This document shows positions 53,619-64,000 of a stretch of 64,000 nt of DNA, piece after piece. The position numbers were made by a program, and so were the translations under genes. The notes below the pieces were generated by a model. The model worked only from the letters and a program-made list of their open reading frames with translations. It ran no database searches and was not told where the DNA came from. Source of the DNA: Phoma sp. XZ068 (taxonomy: Eukaryota; Ascomycota; Dothideomycetes; Pleosporales; Didymellaceae); the NCBI GenBank assembly GCA_004835665.1, contig RBKR01000011.1, positions 744,001 to 808,000 on the forward strand, given 5' to 3'. Every line of letters starts with the position of its first letter. Within the stretch, counting starts at the first letter, position 1.

Positions 53619-56600
53619 CTAGTAGCTCTTGTATTTCTGCAGGATCGTCAGTGAGCAGTCCTCAACTGTATAGAGTAAGATACTTACATCTTCAATCTTC
53701 CGCCTACTCGTTTCGTCCAGTGCGTTGCCCACGCCCAAGAGCGCGTTACTCAATGCTTTGGTTGCGCCCACCGCTGGCCTGAGTATGACTGTTGGTGCAT
53801 GTCTAGCCAGCGCACGCGCAACACCTACACCACTCCCTTGCTCCATGACCTCAGCAGGGATTGCAATCACGGCGTCGCGCGCGGTGAGTAAGTCGCGCTC
53901 CAGATGTCTTGCAGCGCTGCGTAGCCCTGCGCGTACGCCGATGGGCTGATTCGCGTAGTGGCTGACGGCGCGCGGCTCTTCGTCAGGCGAGGGCGGGTCA
54001 GATCCTGTCCAGTCTAGGTGCTGGGAGCGCGGGGAGCGGTGCGGAGAGGTGGGCTGGTTGGGATTAAGGAGAGCTTCTGCGCCTTCCAGTAAGTTCTGTG
54101 TGCCGATTGCGACTTTCGCACCGAGGCGGGCAACCTCGCTTGTTGTGTTCTTCGCGAATGCGTATACGCCTTTCTGCAGACTGCGCACAATGCGGCCGTC
54201 CTTCTGGTATTCACGCATTGGCACGACAACGAGGTCGCGCACGCCGGAGCCCACGTTGACAAGGGGTCGGACGGCAGCGAGGCCGGAGAGAACGCCAGGA
54301 AGTTGATTGCGCTTTACGTCTGGCATCCAGACATCGTTGAGAGTCTTGTGGAGCTTGTCGAAGGAAGTAATACCATAGACGATGGCATGGCGGAGGGTAA
54401 TATCCGAGCCGTCAAGAATCAGGAAATTCATGAACTCAGTGGTGTGACCGGACCGGATACCGCCATAGTCAACACGTTTGGGTTTGTAATCTAGCTTGAG
54501 CTGGACGGCCTGAACCTCGAGACGTTGGATGAAGGGCTGTTCGGACGGTGCAGCGGGTGCGTCTAACGAATCATCTTTGAACTCAAAAAAGCGTGTGATG
54601 AAGTCGAGAGCATCTTGATCAACGTGCAAACGTAACGGAAGGACCGAGACCTGTTTGATGTTAGTGGGTTGAGGCCAAATATCTGAAGGCATACTTACTC
54701 GTATGACAAGCTCGGAGGCTGCGAGGTCAGTGACCGGTTTGACGGTAAGGAGATTCAGGTTGATCATCGGCCTATCCAATTCTCGTTGAGCTGGCGGAAT
54801 CACACATGTAACGAACTTCTTCCATGTAGAAGTAGGAACGTGATCGAAGATCTCGAAGTCTTGAACGCGAACATCGATCGAGTTCAACGTCTCGCCAGAC
54901 TCGGGAGGGAACACGACTAGATCGACCGCAACACCCATGAGCGAAAAGGCTATCTTCTTGTGTTTACTGCGCTCAAGCTTCAGGCGGCGACGACTGGATT
55001 TTGTCGTACTGCGCGGGCGAGCGGTCGCGCCTGTTGATCGAGTAGCAGTCGAGGTAGCATAGCTGCCAGTTTCACTGGCAAGGTCGTCGATGTCGTGGTT
55101 GATGCGGCGTGCGAGGGCGCCCTTCTCCTCCTTGATTGGGACACCAATCCAGACAGAGTTGAACAAGAAGTCCTCCTCAACAAAGTCGTCGTCTTCTTCT
55201 TCATCTCTGGGTTTCCGTCGTCGCTCTTCTGCTCGAGCCTCGACATCATCCACCGCTTGCGAGATGACAGCCCGTGTTCTTGGCCAGTCGTAGCCGTCGA
55301 AAAGATTCCAGATGATATTGACATCGCGAACGCTAACCTTGAGCGGAGCATCTGGGGTCTTGAACTCGTTCGTGAGGTGGTATTGATTTTGTGTAGAGTC
55401 CCACTTGCGAGCTTTGCCTTTGCGGTCTGAGTCTGACTCATGGAAGTAGTCCGTGCTGAAGTCGAAGCTGTCTTCGCCCTTATTTACCTCATAGTGCTCC
55501 TGGAAGCTTTCCAGAAGACCTCGGTCACCCCGCTGTCTCACAACAGGTGAGGATGCTAGCGCCCCAAGATCGTCTTGGTCTAACATACTGTCGCCCATCT
55601 CTTCGTTGGTCGGCAGATCTTGGTTATAGATGCTTCCTACAAACTCGAGGTTTGTAGGTACTTCATCATCCACTAGATCAGCATTACTCATGAAGTCATC
55701 GTCGTCCGCCTCGTCCGGGGCGGGGATCGCGTCTCCAGTGAATGACTCCATCATCTCTTGCAGAGGAACTACCGTGCGATAGCGTTCAGCTGTAGAAGGA
55801 GGCGTCGGTGGCTGCAAGCCGTTCAAGATGCCAATGAGAGTCTGAGTGGAGTCGGCACAAGACTCGAGCACAAGAAGCTCATTCTTGAACTCAACGTTGA
55901 CAAGTTGCGGTTCATCTTTGCCATCACCAGAAATGTTGACGTGAACCTTAGCAGCGGATATCGAGCTGAGGGAAACGAAACCTAGGCGGCTTAGCTCCTG
56001 CAAATGGCGATTTGCAGCTGTTGCGCTGCGGGGGACCGCCTCGTCATGCTCCTCTATCAAGCGTGCGACGTCATCTATGGCATGTATTGAGGCTTTTCGG
56101 AGGTCCAGTTTCACAGTGTACTCATCCTTTGCCTGCTTGCCTACCAAATGAGCTTCGGTAAACACAAACAAGCCTTTTGAGGGCACATTGCGAGGATTCA
56201 AGCCGATCGCGCAGCTTCTGAGCAGCAGATCGATCTGAAGTGGCTTAGGCGCTTGGCCTGAACGTGAACTTATCTGGGAGGATTGTCGACTGATGGTTTT
56301 TGGTGACTTGGGCCTTGTGATGGTTGCCACGCTCGATGCGATGCCTATGGCAATGTCATCGACAGTACCGTCCTCACCGATGCCAAGCGCGGCCATGATA
56401 GTAGAAACTCTGTACTCGACGCAGAGGTTGAACAGCTTTGCCTTCACCACAGGCTCTAACTCGTCACCAACCATTCGAACCATGATCATGGGCAACTGGT
56501 CCTGTGGTCGTAGCTCGACTACCTCATGGATCAAAACTTCATCCTTTCGCCTCAGCGACGCATTTCCAACCTCTACCGCGAGCAGAGCAGGGAAGCCGAC

Positions 56601-59600
56601 ATGTGCTACGGAAGCATTTTGTGCGGTGATTGTAACGTCTCCCAGCTTTTCGTTAATTACCGCCCCGACATCCAGTTGATGCACCGATGCCAGAGTGAGT
56701 AATCCTGGGCGATCGTCCTCTGGCAAATACTTCGCGACTTTAGATAAGCGAGCGAGCTCTGCTCCCAGTGCCTCGAAAGCGCGCATCTGTTCGAGATCGG
56801 AAACCCGAACACCTACGCTACTGACTTCGATCCTGAGGACAGAGCCTTTACGTCGTTGTCGAAGTAAGGTGTCGATCAGGATGTCCTCGTTGTTCTCGTA
56901 TGGGTCTTTCGATGGCGTAATGATGGAGATCAGCCTTGCGAGATCACTCTCTTCAGGGGCGTAGAGGAAATTCACAGTCGTCCCCTGCACATCGACCAAC
57001 AAGGGTGCACCTTTCTGTGCTGAATCCAGATACGGCCCTGAGAGCTGCACTTCAGACACCTTGAGGCGGACATTGCTCTGCCGGACTGCAATACGCACTG
57101 TCGTTGTCTGGAGTTGCACAGCGCAGCTGCGACCCTTGAGTAGGAACGCCACCTCACCTAGCTGTATCTGAATCTTTGGCATACTGGCCGTTGGTGGGGA
57201 TGGTTCGGAAACTGGCGGCGAATCGCCAAAATGTACACCTCGTGGCCTGGTCCGCTGTGGAGTCAAGACTGGACTATTCAAGGCGTGGTTCGAGCTGATC
57301 GAACTGCCGAGCTCGAGGACGCCGCTAAACCCACCAAAAGAACTTAGAGCGTCGTCGAGTTGCTGAATGTCAAACGTGACCTGGATCGGGCGTGTAACGA
57401 TTGTGACTCGTTTGTCTGTGCCTTGCTCATAGTCGATCTCAACATCGTGGCTGAGTTGCTCCGAAAGATTACTGACTGAGCGTCTGGACCGCGGTCGCGC
57501 ATTATGCATGGATATGATGTCGGTACCCAATGAAGAGATCGCGACTTTGCCAATCTGTAGCTTTGTACGCATTGTTCCAATGTTGCTTCGACTTGTCAGG
57601 CGGAGTTGAGAAAAATTCAGTCCTAGGAGGGCATCGTTCGGCCTCAGAGGAAGCAGGCGATTTGTTGTGAAGCCATCCGGCATCGATTCAGCCAAGACAC
57701 TCTCTAACCATGCCACACCGACATGTCTGACTGTAAGCTCGATGGTACTCGTGGCGGTATCCGATGCATGTTCAGGCAATGGACTGGGCTTTTCTTGCTG
57801 GGGCTCATCTGTCAACGCATTGAGTACTCGATTCAACATACCAAATAGTATGCGGCCGGTGGACAGATCCACGTGGCTTACCACTGAACCGACATCAACA
57901 ATGAGGTTTGGCGAAGGTTGTGCCTTTGCAGGTTGGTGGGCCGGTTGATTAGGTATGGCCTTGGGCTGGGGAGGTTTTCGTAACGACTCTACCATCGAAC
58001 CTGTGCGGCGGGTTGATGTCGAATGTGCATAGTTCGAGAACGAACCTGGCATTTCAGCAAATATCGAGTCTTCTCCTAGTCTTGACGGCGCAAATCCCAG
58101 GGTCGATGCATCAGCCACTAATTCAGCACTTGAATCAGAATCCGATGTTGGTCCCTTATCAAGTCCCAACGGAAACCAGACAGTCACTTCGTCGATCGTC
58201 AAGAACACCTTTGCTTGCTTTTGAGCTGTATTTGTATTGCCTGTCGAGGAACGAGTTGTGGTCAATGGTGGCGTTGTCGCGGCTGTACTTTGGCGGCTGC
58301 CCGGCCGTGGCGTATCGCAGCCGTCCTCAGCATCGGGAAGCGGTTGCAGGATACTGCCAGATATCATTCCTTCAGGTATGGATCCCGATCTATCCGATGT
58401 AGTGCCGTGGCTTGACGTGGAAGATGAGTCCCATCCTCCGGGAAGATGTCGCTGGGAAGACATGACTGGTACTGCGCTTACGGCGCTCATATACATGCTT
58501 TCTGATGCATCGGAAGAAGATAGGATCGACTCTGTCATATGCTGAGGAGCTTCTACTTCCGGCGTCGACATTTGTACGTTACTGACATATTGTTCTTGCT
58601 CTTCCGTAATGGACTGAGAGGGTAACCCGCCTTCATTAGCCAATCTATGAAATGAGTTATTGCCCACAGACTGTGATGGTGACCTTGCCGTCTCTGCTTG
58701 TGCACCGAAGATTCCGAGGCCAGACACGGTTGGTAGGGTAGACGTAGAGGCCTCACTCGCAGGGGGAGAAAATTCGGCTTCTACGTTCGGGGTTGATTTA
58801 AAGAGATTTTCCGGGGGACCTTCTCCAGCACGCATGTCGTCGTCCAGGTCATCGTCGAACCTCGAATCAATCATGTCATGTTGCATAGCGTAATCCAGTA
58901 GACCCTCATCGTCGTACAAAATGCTGCTCCCGTTTAAACCTGGAGCAGGAAAAGTGTCTCTGGAATGGCACAGTTCGTCTTGATGCCTACTTCTTTCTAG
59001 CCCATCATCGGATGAGGCATCTGCGAATCGGTCGTCGTCTACAGTCGCGACAGAGGCTGCAAGGCGAGGTTCTTCGGCTAACCTGTCATCCCCTACAGTC
59101 GCTACTGATGTCGCAAGATGAGGTTCTTCAGCGAATATGTCATCGTCTACAACCGCTGTAGACGTAGATAGTCTGGGTTCTTCATGGAAAGAAGCCCCTA
59201 CTGGTGTGGTGGCTTCACTTCTCAGCCGTTCGATTGAGTTATGTACTGAACGGGTAGTAGGAGGCTCTGCAACAGTGGCGGGCGGAGTAACCTCTCTACA
59301 AGGTGGAAGAACTTCAGAATCACTTGGTGAAGGAGATGCGCTCGTGGGCAGCTGGTCATCCGGTGTCTGCCTGGTAGACACCACCGCAGGCACTTCAGTG
59401 GACACCTCGGAGCGCGTCATCTCCGGTGATAATGGTCGCGAGCTTTGAGACATAGAGACAAAGCCATCAGCATCAGACACAAGCCTGGCACATACATTTT
59501 CGATTCGCAACCGTCGCTTCCCAACCCTCGGAGAATTACTCTGTGGCGTCGAAGCTGAGCCGACCTCGATACGTGGCTCTGTGGAGGTTACAGAATCGAT

Positions 59601-60424
59601 GCCTATGCGCTCTATGTGGAAGTTGAGGGAAACTGAAGATGGCTCGCTAGACTTTGACGCAGTCGGAGGCTCGGTCGGTGTCTGGTCTTCTACTTCAACA
59701 TCAACGTTGTTGATCACAATACTGAGTCGATCGAGTGCGGTGTTGAGGATGTTTCGTAGATAAGCCGGAAGCCCAAGCGGCGCACCTACACCCGCTGGAC
59801 CCTCCTCTTCACCATCGTCGCTCGCAGCTATAGACTCTTGCATGTAGCTTGATTGAGACTCTAGCTCTTGTGCAAGCTCCCGTATTTCCTCAGCGGGCTC
59901 CTCCCGAATGAAGGACTTCGCAAGGTCGTCGACAGTGGGCACGTGCTCCTCCGCGGCCGAAGACGCGTCGCTCAGATTATCCTGGGAGGAAAACGGCCCT
60001 GCTCGAGGCGATGAGCGTTTGCTCCCTGGCCCAGTCGCGACATGATCAGCCTCCTCAATCAAGCTGGCCTTGACTTGTATGCCATCTACTTCTATCGATA
60101 TCTGCGGGACGCCAAAGTCGAGGACGAAGGTGACTCGGAGGAGCGATGCTTTGGCTGACGACAAGTGAATCTCGGGCGGGATCTTGAGGTGTAGTAGGGC
60201 GACAAGTTTCTAGTCGTGTAGTGTTAGTGCAGGTGCAGCCGTGTAGTCACCCTCGTACGCACCTTCACATGCAGTCCGACATCTCGAACCTCCAACGTGG
60301 TCCTCTTGCCAACGTCCACGCTCACGAACTCGGCGGGGTCCTTGTCGAGAATGTCGATGTGTCGTAGCCCATACAGCAGGAGCTTCTTGCCGATCGAGCT
60401 CGACACTGCTGAGAAGAAGGCCAT
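53619..60424 (-). CDS. ATG2: Autophagy-related protein 2 (lipid-transfer protein)
   Basis: Four exons on the minus strand, 60424-60263, 60209-54699, 54650-53688 and 53636-53619, give about 2217 aa, near the usual 2100 for filamentous fungi. The N-terminus (SIGKKLLLYGLRHIDILDKD) and the IPPEIHLSSAKASLLRVTFV block belong to the chorein-type lipid channel. The C-terminal region includes ELVIRVSVLPLRLHVDQDAL, DFITRFFEFKD, FMNFLILDGSDITLRHAI and LPGVLSGLAAVRPLVNVGSG. Atg2 with Atg9 and Atg18 moves lipids from the ER to the growing phagophore. The 48-bp intron at 54698-54651 leaves the frame open if retained and is inferred from GTAAGT..CAG. The last exon is only 18 nt. A large Ser/Glu-rich disordered insert (about residues 90-720) contains a triple repeat. 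Confidence 0.9.
59023..59184 (-). repeat. Three 54-bp tandem units in the Atg2 disordered insert
   Basis: Units 59023-59076, 59077-59130 and 59131-59184 each encode 18 residues of the pattern EEPxLxxSxAxVxDDxxA. They differ by several substitutions, so the array is not recent. The repeat keeps frame and lies in the low-conservation insert, not in the lipid channel. Confidence 0.85.
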
Positions 60425-61173
60425 GGCGGTTGTTCAGGTACTCGAGGCGCCGGTTCACGGACTTCAGGCGGGTTGAGCACCTACCGCCGTGTCGGAAATG
60501 TCTCCATATGTGTTGATGTACGTGGTGGACTTCTGCGTGTTCCTGTCGCGTAGTTGTGGCGTACCGCGGTGTGCGACTGAACCCTGAGTTACAGTGCTGA
60601 TCGAAGTAATGCGGGGACCGAGGTATCGTCGCCGAAAGTCGTGGAGTGCAAGAGCGATTGTACAGCACAGTGAAAGGCGCGTGGCGTACAACGAGCCGTT
60701 GACGTGCGTGGTCACGGGTGGAGGATAACAATGCAGGGCGAAAGAACTAGGTAGACGTGCATCATGCGGCTGTCCAGGCGGATGATGTCCACCGCCGCAC
60801 GACTGGCAAGGGTCGGGTGCTTCCCCACCAACCTTATCGATACACGGGGCTGTGCCATGACTCGAGCATCTGATAGCTGACGGGCAGCCACCGCAAATCA
60901 ACAGCAGTGATGTCCGAAGCAGGAAAATCACACAGAGAGGAGAGTTTTGTGGTGCAAAGCTTGCAAGATGGGTTGCGCAATGGAATAGCTCCAAAGGCTC
61001 GACCTGCATGTGGCTCTCCTGCTGCATTTGTACCAAGTATTACGTCAGCACCTCACTTGCCTCAATGTGGAAAGTAGTTTCTCGGGGGCCGCCGAACACT
61101 GACTGTTGCCTTGAACTTTTCTAACCTTTCAAACTCCTGTCTTTTACCTCGAGGCACTTTATCCACAGGCATA
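60425..61173. other. Divergent promoter region (Atg2 / adenosine deaminase)
   Basis: About 750 bp between divergent starts. A minus-strand ORF of 190 aa (60464-61036) has no recognisable features and overlaps the presumed leader. No gene called. Confidence 0.5.
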
Positions 61174-63009
61174 ATGGCACCAAACGAAGCTGCAAAGGAC
61201 GATGACTGGGAGAAGGCCGAGGGTGTCCCGAGCTTTAGCGAGCCTTTCATCCAGAAGTACTTGTCAGGACGAGATGCACTAGTCCAGCAAGAGAAGAAGC
61301 AGCGAAGTGGTTGGTAGTCCGAATGATAGAATAATACTCGTTGAACTCAGTCTGACAACTTTCAGACTATCTCTTCCGCCAGAATCTCTCGCCTATGGCC
61401 CAGGAGGCGGCGGCGATAGTCTCACAGATACGCTTTGAAGAACAGCAGACTCTATGGACCAGGGAATACGAGGATAGTCTTCTCACCCAGCATGTTGACG
61501 TTTTTCCTGGTATGATGTTCTCGCTTGCCAAGGATCGTATGGAGAAGAGCAAGCTTTGGCAGATTGTCAAGAAGATGCCCAAGGGAACGCTGTTGCACTG
61601 TCACATTGAAGCCATGGTCGACATTGACTGGGCACTGGAGGAGGGCTTCAACACAGAAGGTGTCGCCGTTGTTGCAGACGGACCTATAACAGACGAGCGC
61701 ACTCTGCGGAAGACTGGGTTCTCTTTTGTGTACTCAAAGACCCCCAAAGAAGGCCCATCGCTCTGGTCTTCAGACTACACCGCCAAAACGCCGGTGCCGA
61801 TCAACGTGGCTGCCGACAGCTTCCCAGATGGTGGCAAGAAGGGCTTCGTTGAATGGATACGGTCACGCGTCACTATCACCACGTCCGAACATCTCTCGCA
61901 TCACGAAGGACCCAACGAGGTTTGGCGGAAGTTCATGTCCTGCTTCCCTATCCTCGGTTCGCTCATCTACTACGAGCCTATCTATCGAAAGTTCCTTCGC
62001 AAGATGTTCAAAACCCTGCTCGACGACGGCGTATACTGGGTCGACATGCGTTCCGCCTTCTACACGCCGTACCGTAGCACTGGGCAAGAGAACTGGGACC
62101 CTGACTTCTTCAACATGTTGGACCACGTGTCAGATGAAATTGAAAAGTTCAAGAAGAGCGAGGAGGGCAAAGACTTCTGGGGTGCGCGTATGATCTGGAC
62201 CACCATCCGTCAATTCGACAAGAAGATGGTTATTGAGAGTGCGTTCAACAAATCAAACATTAAAGACTTACAAACTGACAGTAACAGGCATGAAAGCGTG
62301 CATTGAAATGAAGCTCGAGTTCCCTGAGATAATTGCTGGTTACGATCTCGTCGGGCAAGAAGACCTCGGACGACCCCTCGCCGACCTCACGCCCGAACTC
62401 TTCTGGTTCCGCAAACGCTGTGCCGAGGAAGGCATCGACATACCGTTTTACTTCCACGCCGGCGAGACCCTCGGCGACGGCGACAGCGTAGACGAGAACC
62501 TCTTCGACGCCGTGATCCTCGGCACAAGAAGAATCGGTCACGGATTCAGCTTGTACAAGCACCCCTTGCTAATCGACATGGTGAAAGAAAAGAGGATCCT
62601 AGTAGAAAGCTGCCCAGTTTCAAACGAAGTCCTCCGCCTCTGCGGCTCAATCATGTCACACCCACTCCCTGCGCTGCTGGCCCGCGGCGTCCCCTGCTCA
62701 CTCTGCAACGACGACCCGACAATCCTCGGTCAGGGTGTATCCGGCATGTCGCACGACTTCTGGCAAGCGCTACAAGGCTGGGAGAACCTCGGGCTCGCGG
62801 GCCTGGGCAGTCTCGCGGAGAACAGCGTGCGCTGGGCAAGCTTTGAGGACGTAAGCGCGAAGGAATGGACGCAGGATATCAAAGACGGTATGATGGGCAA
62901 GGGCGAGCGCGCAAAGAGGCTGAAGGAATGGACGCAACGATGGGAGAGGTTCTGCGCGTGGATCGTGGAGGAGTATGGTGTCGATGTCGACGTCAACCCG
63001 GATGAGTGA
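61174..63009 (+). CDS. Adenosine deaminase-related growth factor type (ADGF/CECR1-like) deaminase
   Basis: Three exons, 61174-61309, 61366-62238 and 62288-63009, give about 576 aa. Residues of the deaminase barrel are visible: LLHCHIEAMVDIDWAL for the first metal ligands, IPFYFHAGETLGDGD, TRRIGHGFSLYKHP, VESCPVSNEVLRLCGS and CSLCNDDPTILGQGVSG. The join at exon 3 restores IESMKACIEMKLEFPEIIAG, followed by YDLVGQEDLGRP. The N-terminal 80 residues carry FSEPFIQKYLSGRDAL, a short version of the ADGF N-terminal helices. No signal peptide is visible, so this enzyme is probably intracellular, unlike the secreted animal ADGFs. It should deaminate adenosine or a related purine nucleoside. AMP deaminase and adenine deaminase are less likely from the motif order. 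Confidence 0.9.
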
Positions 63010-64000
63010 AAAGAAAAGAAATGGAAAAGTAGGGGAGAAGGGATAAGCAGGATTCAACTCCAGTGAGGTCGCGTATGCAGACCCAGAGTAACACAAAACA
63101 TTCAACGTTGAGCCGATTTGATATGAGCATGAAACATATTCCTTTGTATAGTTTGCCACATGACAAAAAAGAAATGTTGGTCATATATGGTGCAACACGT
63201 ACAAATGCACAACTTACTATCATTTACAAAAAGCTAAACAATCAATTTAAGCCTTGTTCAAAACCAGTCCTACTTCCTGGCATGCAATGACCATCTCATC
63301 TCCTCAACAAAATCTAAGCATGCAATAACGCCGTATATCCTCGCACGGTCATGATCAAAGCCACATCGTTACCACAGAAGCCTTTCCTGTCCATTCTATC
63401 ATTCAGCAAGGCAGACACTGACACATCGACCTACTACGTAGCCAACGTCTTTCGAGAGCCTCGTTCACAGGGCCCAGTTTTCACGCAGGTCTTGCGACAC
63501 GGTGGTGATCTACTGCCCCTCTGCTTGTGCGGCGCGGGTATTGATTAAGTGGAGGATGTGGAGGAAGTGGAGTGTGGTGGTGGCAGTGACGACATTTTCG
63601 TTGGCTTCAATGCGTCAGATCGAGGCGGTCATGTCATGTTAGTGAGACATGTTGGCTCAGTGAGCGAGAAGGGATGTGCATGCTGTGTTGGTGGTAAATG
63701 TTGGCTTTACGGCATTGGTGATGTGTGACGTATTGAAGTTGTCTCCGAAGGTGAATGTTATGGATGGATTCCTGGTGACCTGTTTGTGCTGGTGCTAGAC
63801 GCGTCTACATCGTGTATGCAAAGATCCTAAGTTGTTAGATAGTGGGAATAGTTGCATCCATCCCGCTACAGAAAGCTCTGCATAAGAAAGGCTGTGCCGC
63901 ATGTCCAACGCACAATGCATTGCCATGTGGAATTGGAAGTGGGCGGCGTGTGTGTCTGCGAGTAAAAGTCCGACGGCGTACACGATAATGCGGCGCAGTG
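63010..64000. other. 3' flank of the deaminase gene to the window end
   Basis: About 1 kb with short ORFs only. The end may belong to a gene outside the window. Nothing supportable. Confidence 0.45.

Noticed and set aside
60464..61036. 190-aa minus-strand ORF upstream of Atg2
   Set aside because: It lies in the divergent promoter and leader, with no recognisable motif.

Overview
The window looks like nuclear DNA of a filamentous ascomycete (Pezizomycotina, perhaps Dothideomycetes). Genes are monocistronic on both strands and carry short GT-AG introns of about 46-104 bp. The recognisable proteins are fungal types: a hybrid histidine kinase, a Zn2Cys6 factor, a Kin4-like kinase, Clr2, Atg2 and a UPF0658 Golgi protein. 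No operon, CRISPR array, rRNA, confident tRNA or intact transposon was seen. Exon joins were set by eye from splice consensus, reading frame and family similarity recalled from memory; no alignment or transcript data were used.

Layout. 1-8.4 kb: a hybrid histidine kinase (+) and a five-exon multi-pass membrane protein (-). 8.4-12 kb: a gene-poor stretch with what may be a decayed second copy of that membrane gene. 12-19.2 kb: a secreted feruloyl esterase/tannase (+), an orphan nuclear-type protein (+), a secreted lipocalin-like protein (-), and a Zn2Cys6 transcription factor (-) whose downstream family-like sequence is broken by frame changes and stops. 20.3-31 kb: PP4 regulatory subunit 2 (-), a UPF0658 Golgi membrane protein (+), Sym1/Mpv17 (+) and a Kin4-like kinase (-). 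31.9-35 kb: a divergent redox pair, an AIFM3-like Rieske/FAD oxidoreductase (-) and a BCP/Dot5-type peroxiredoxin (+), sharing about 360 bp of promoter. 35.5-50 kb: a single-pass Mid2-like protein (+), a secreted GH31 alpha-glucosidase (+), a glycine-zipper protein (+), an APH-fold kinase-like protein (-), a Cys/His-rich orphan (+) and a second single-pass protein (-). 50.7-64 kb: Clr2 (+), Atg2 (-) and an ADGF-type adenosine deaminase (+).

Together the genes suggest a saprobic or plant-associated fungus: plant-polymer hydrolases (feruloyl esterase, alpha-glucosidase) sit among housekeeping and signalling genes. I found no convincing new multi-gene system. The items most worth checking are the broken transcription factor, the possible decayed membrane-protein copy, the divergent AIFM3-like/peroxiredoxin pair, the UPF0658 gene with no obvious start codon, and several lineage-specific orphans with odd repeats or motifs.
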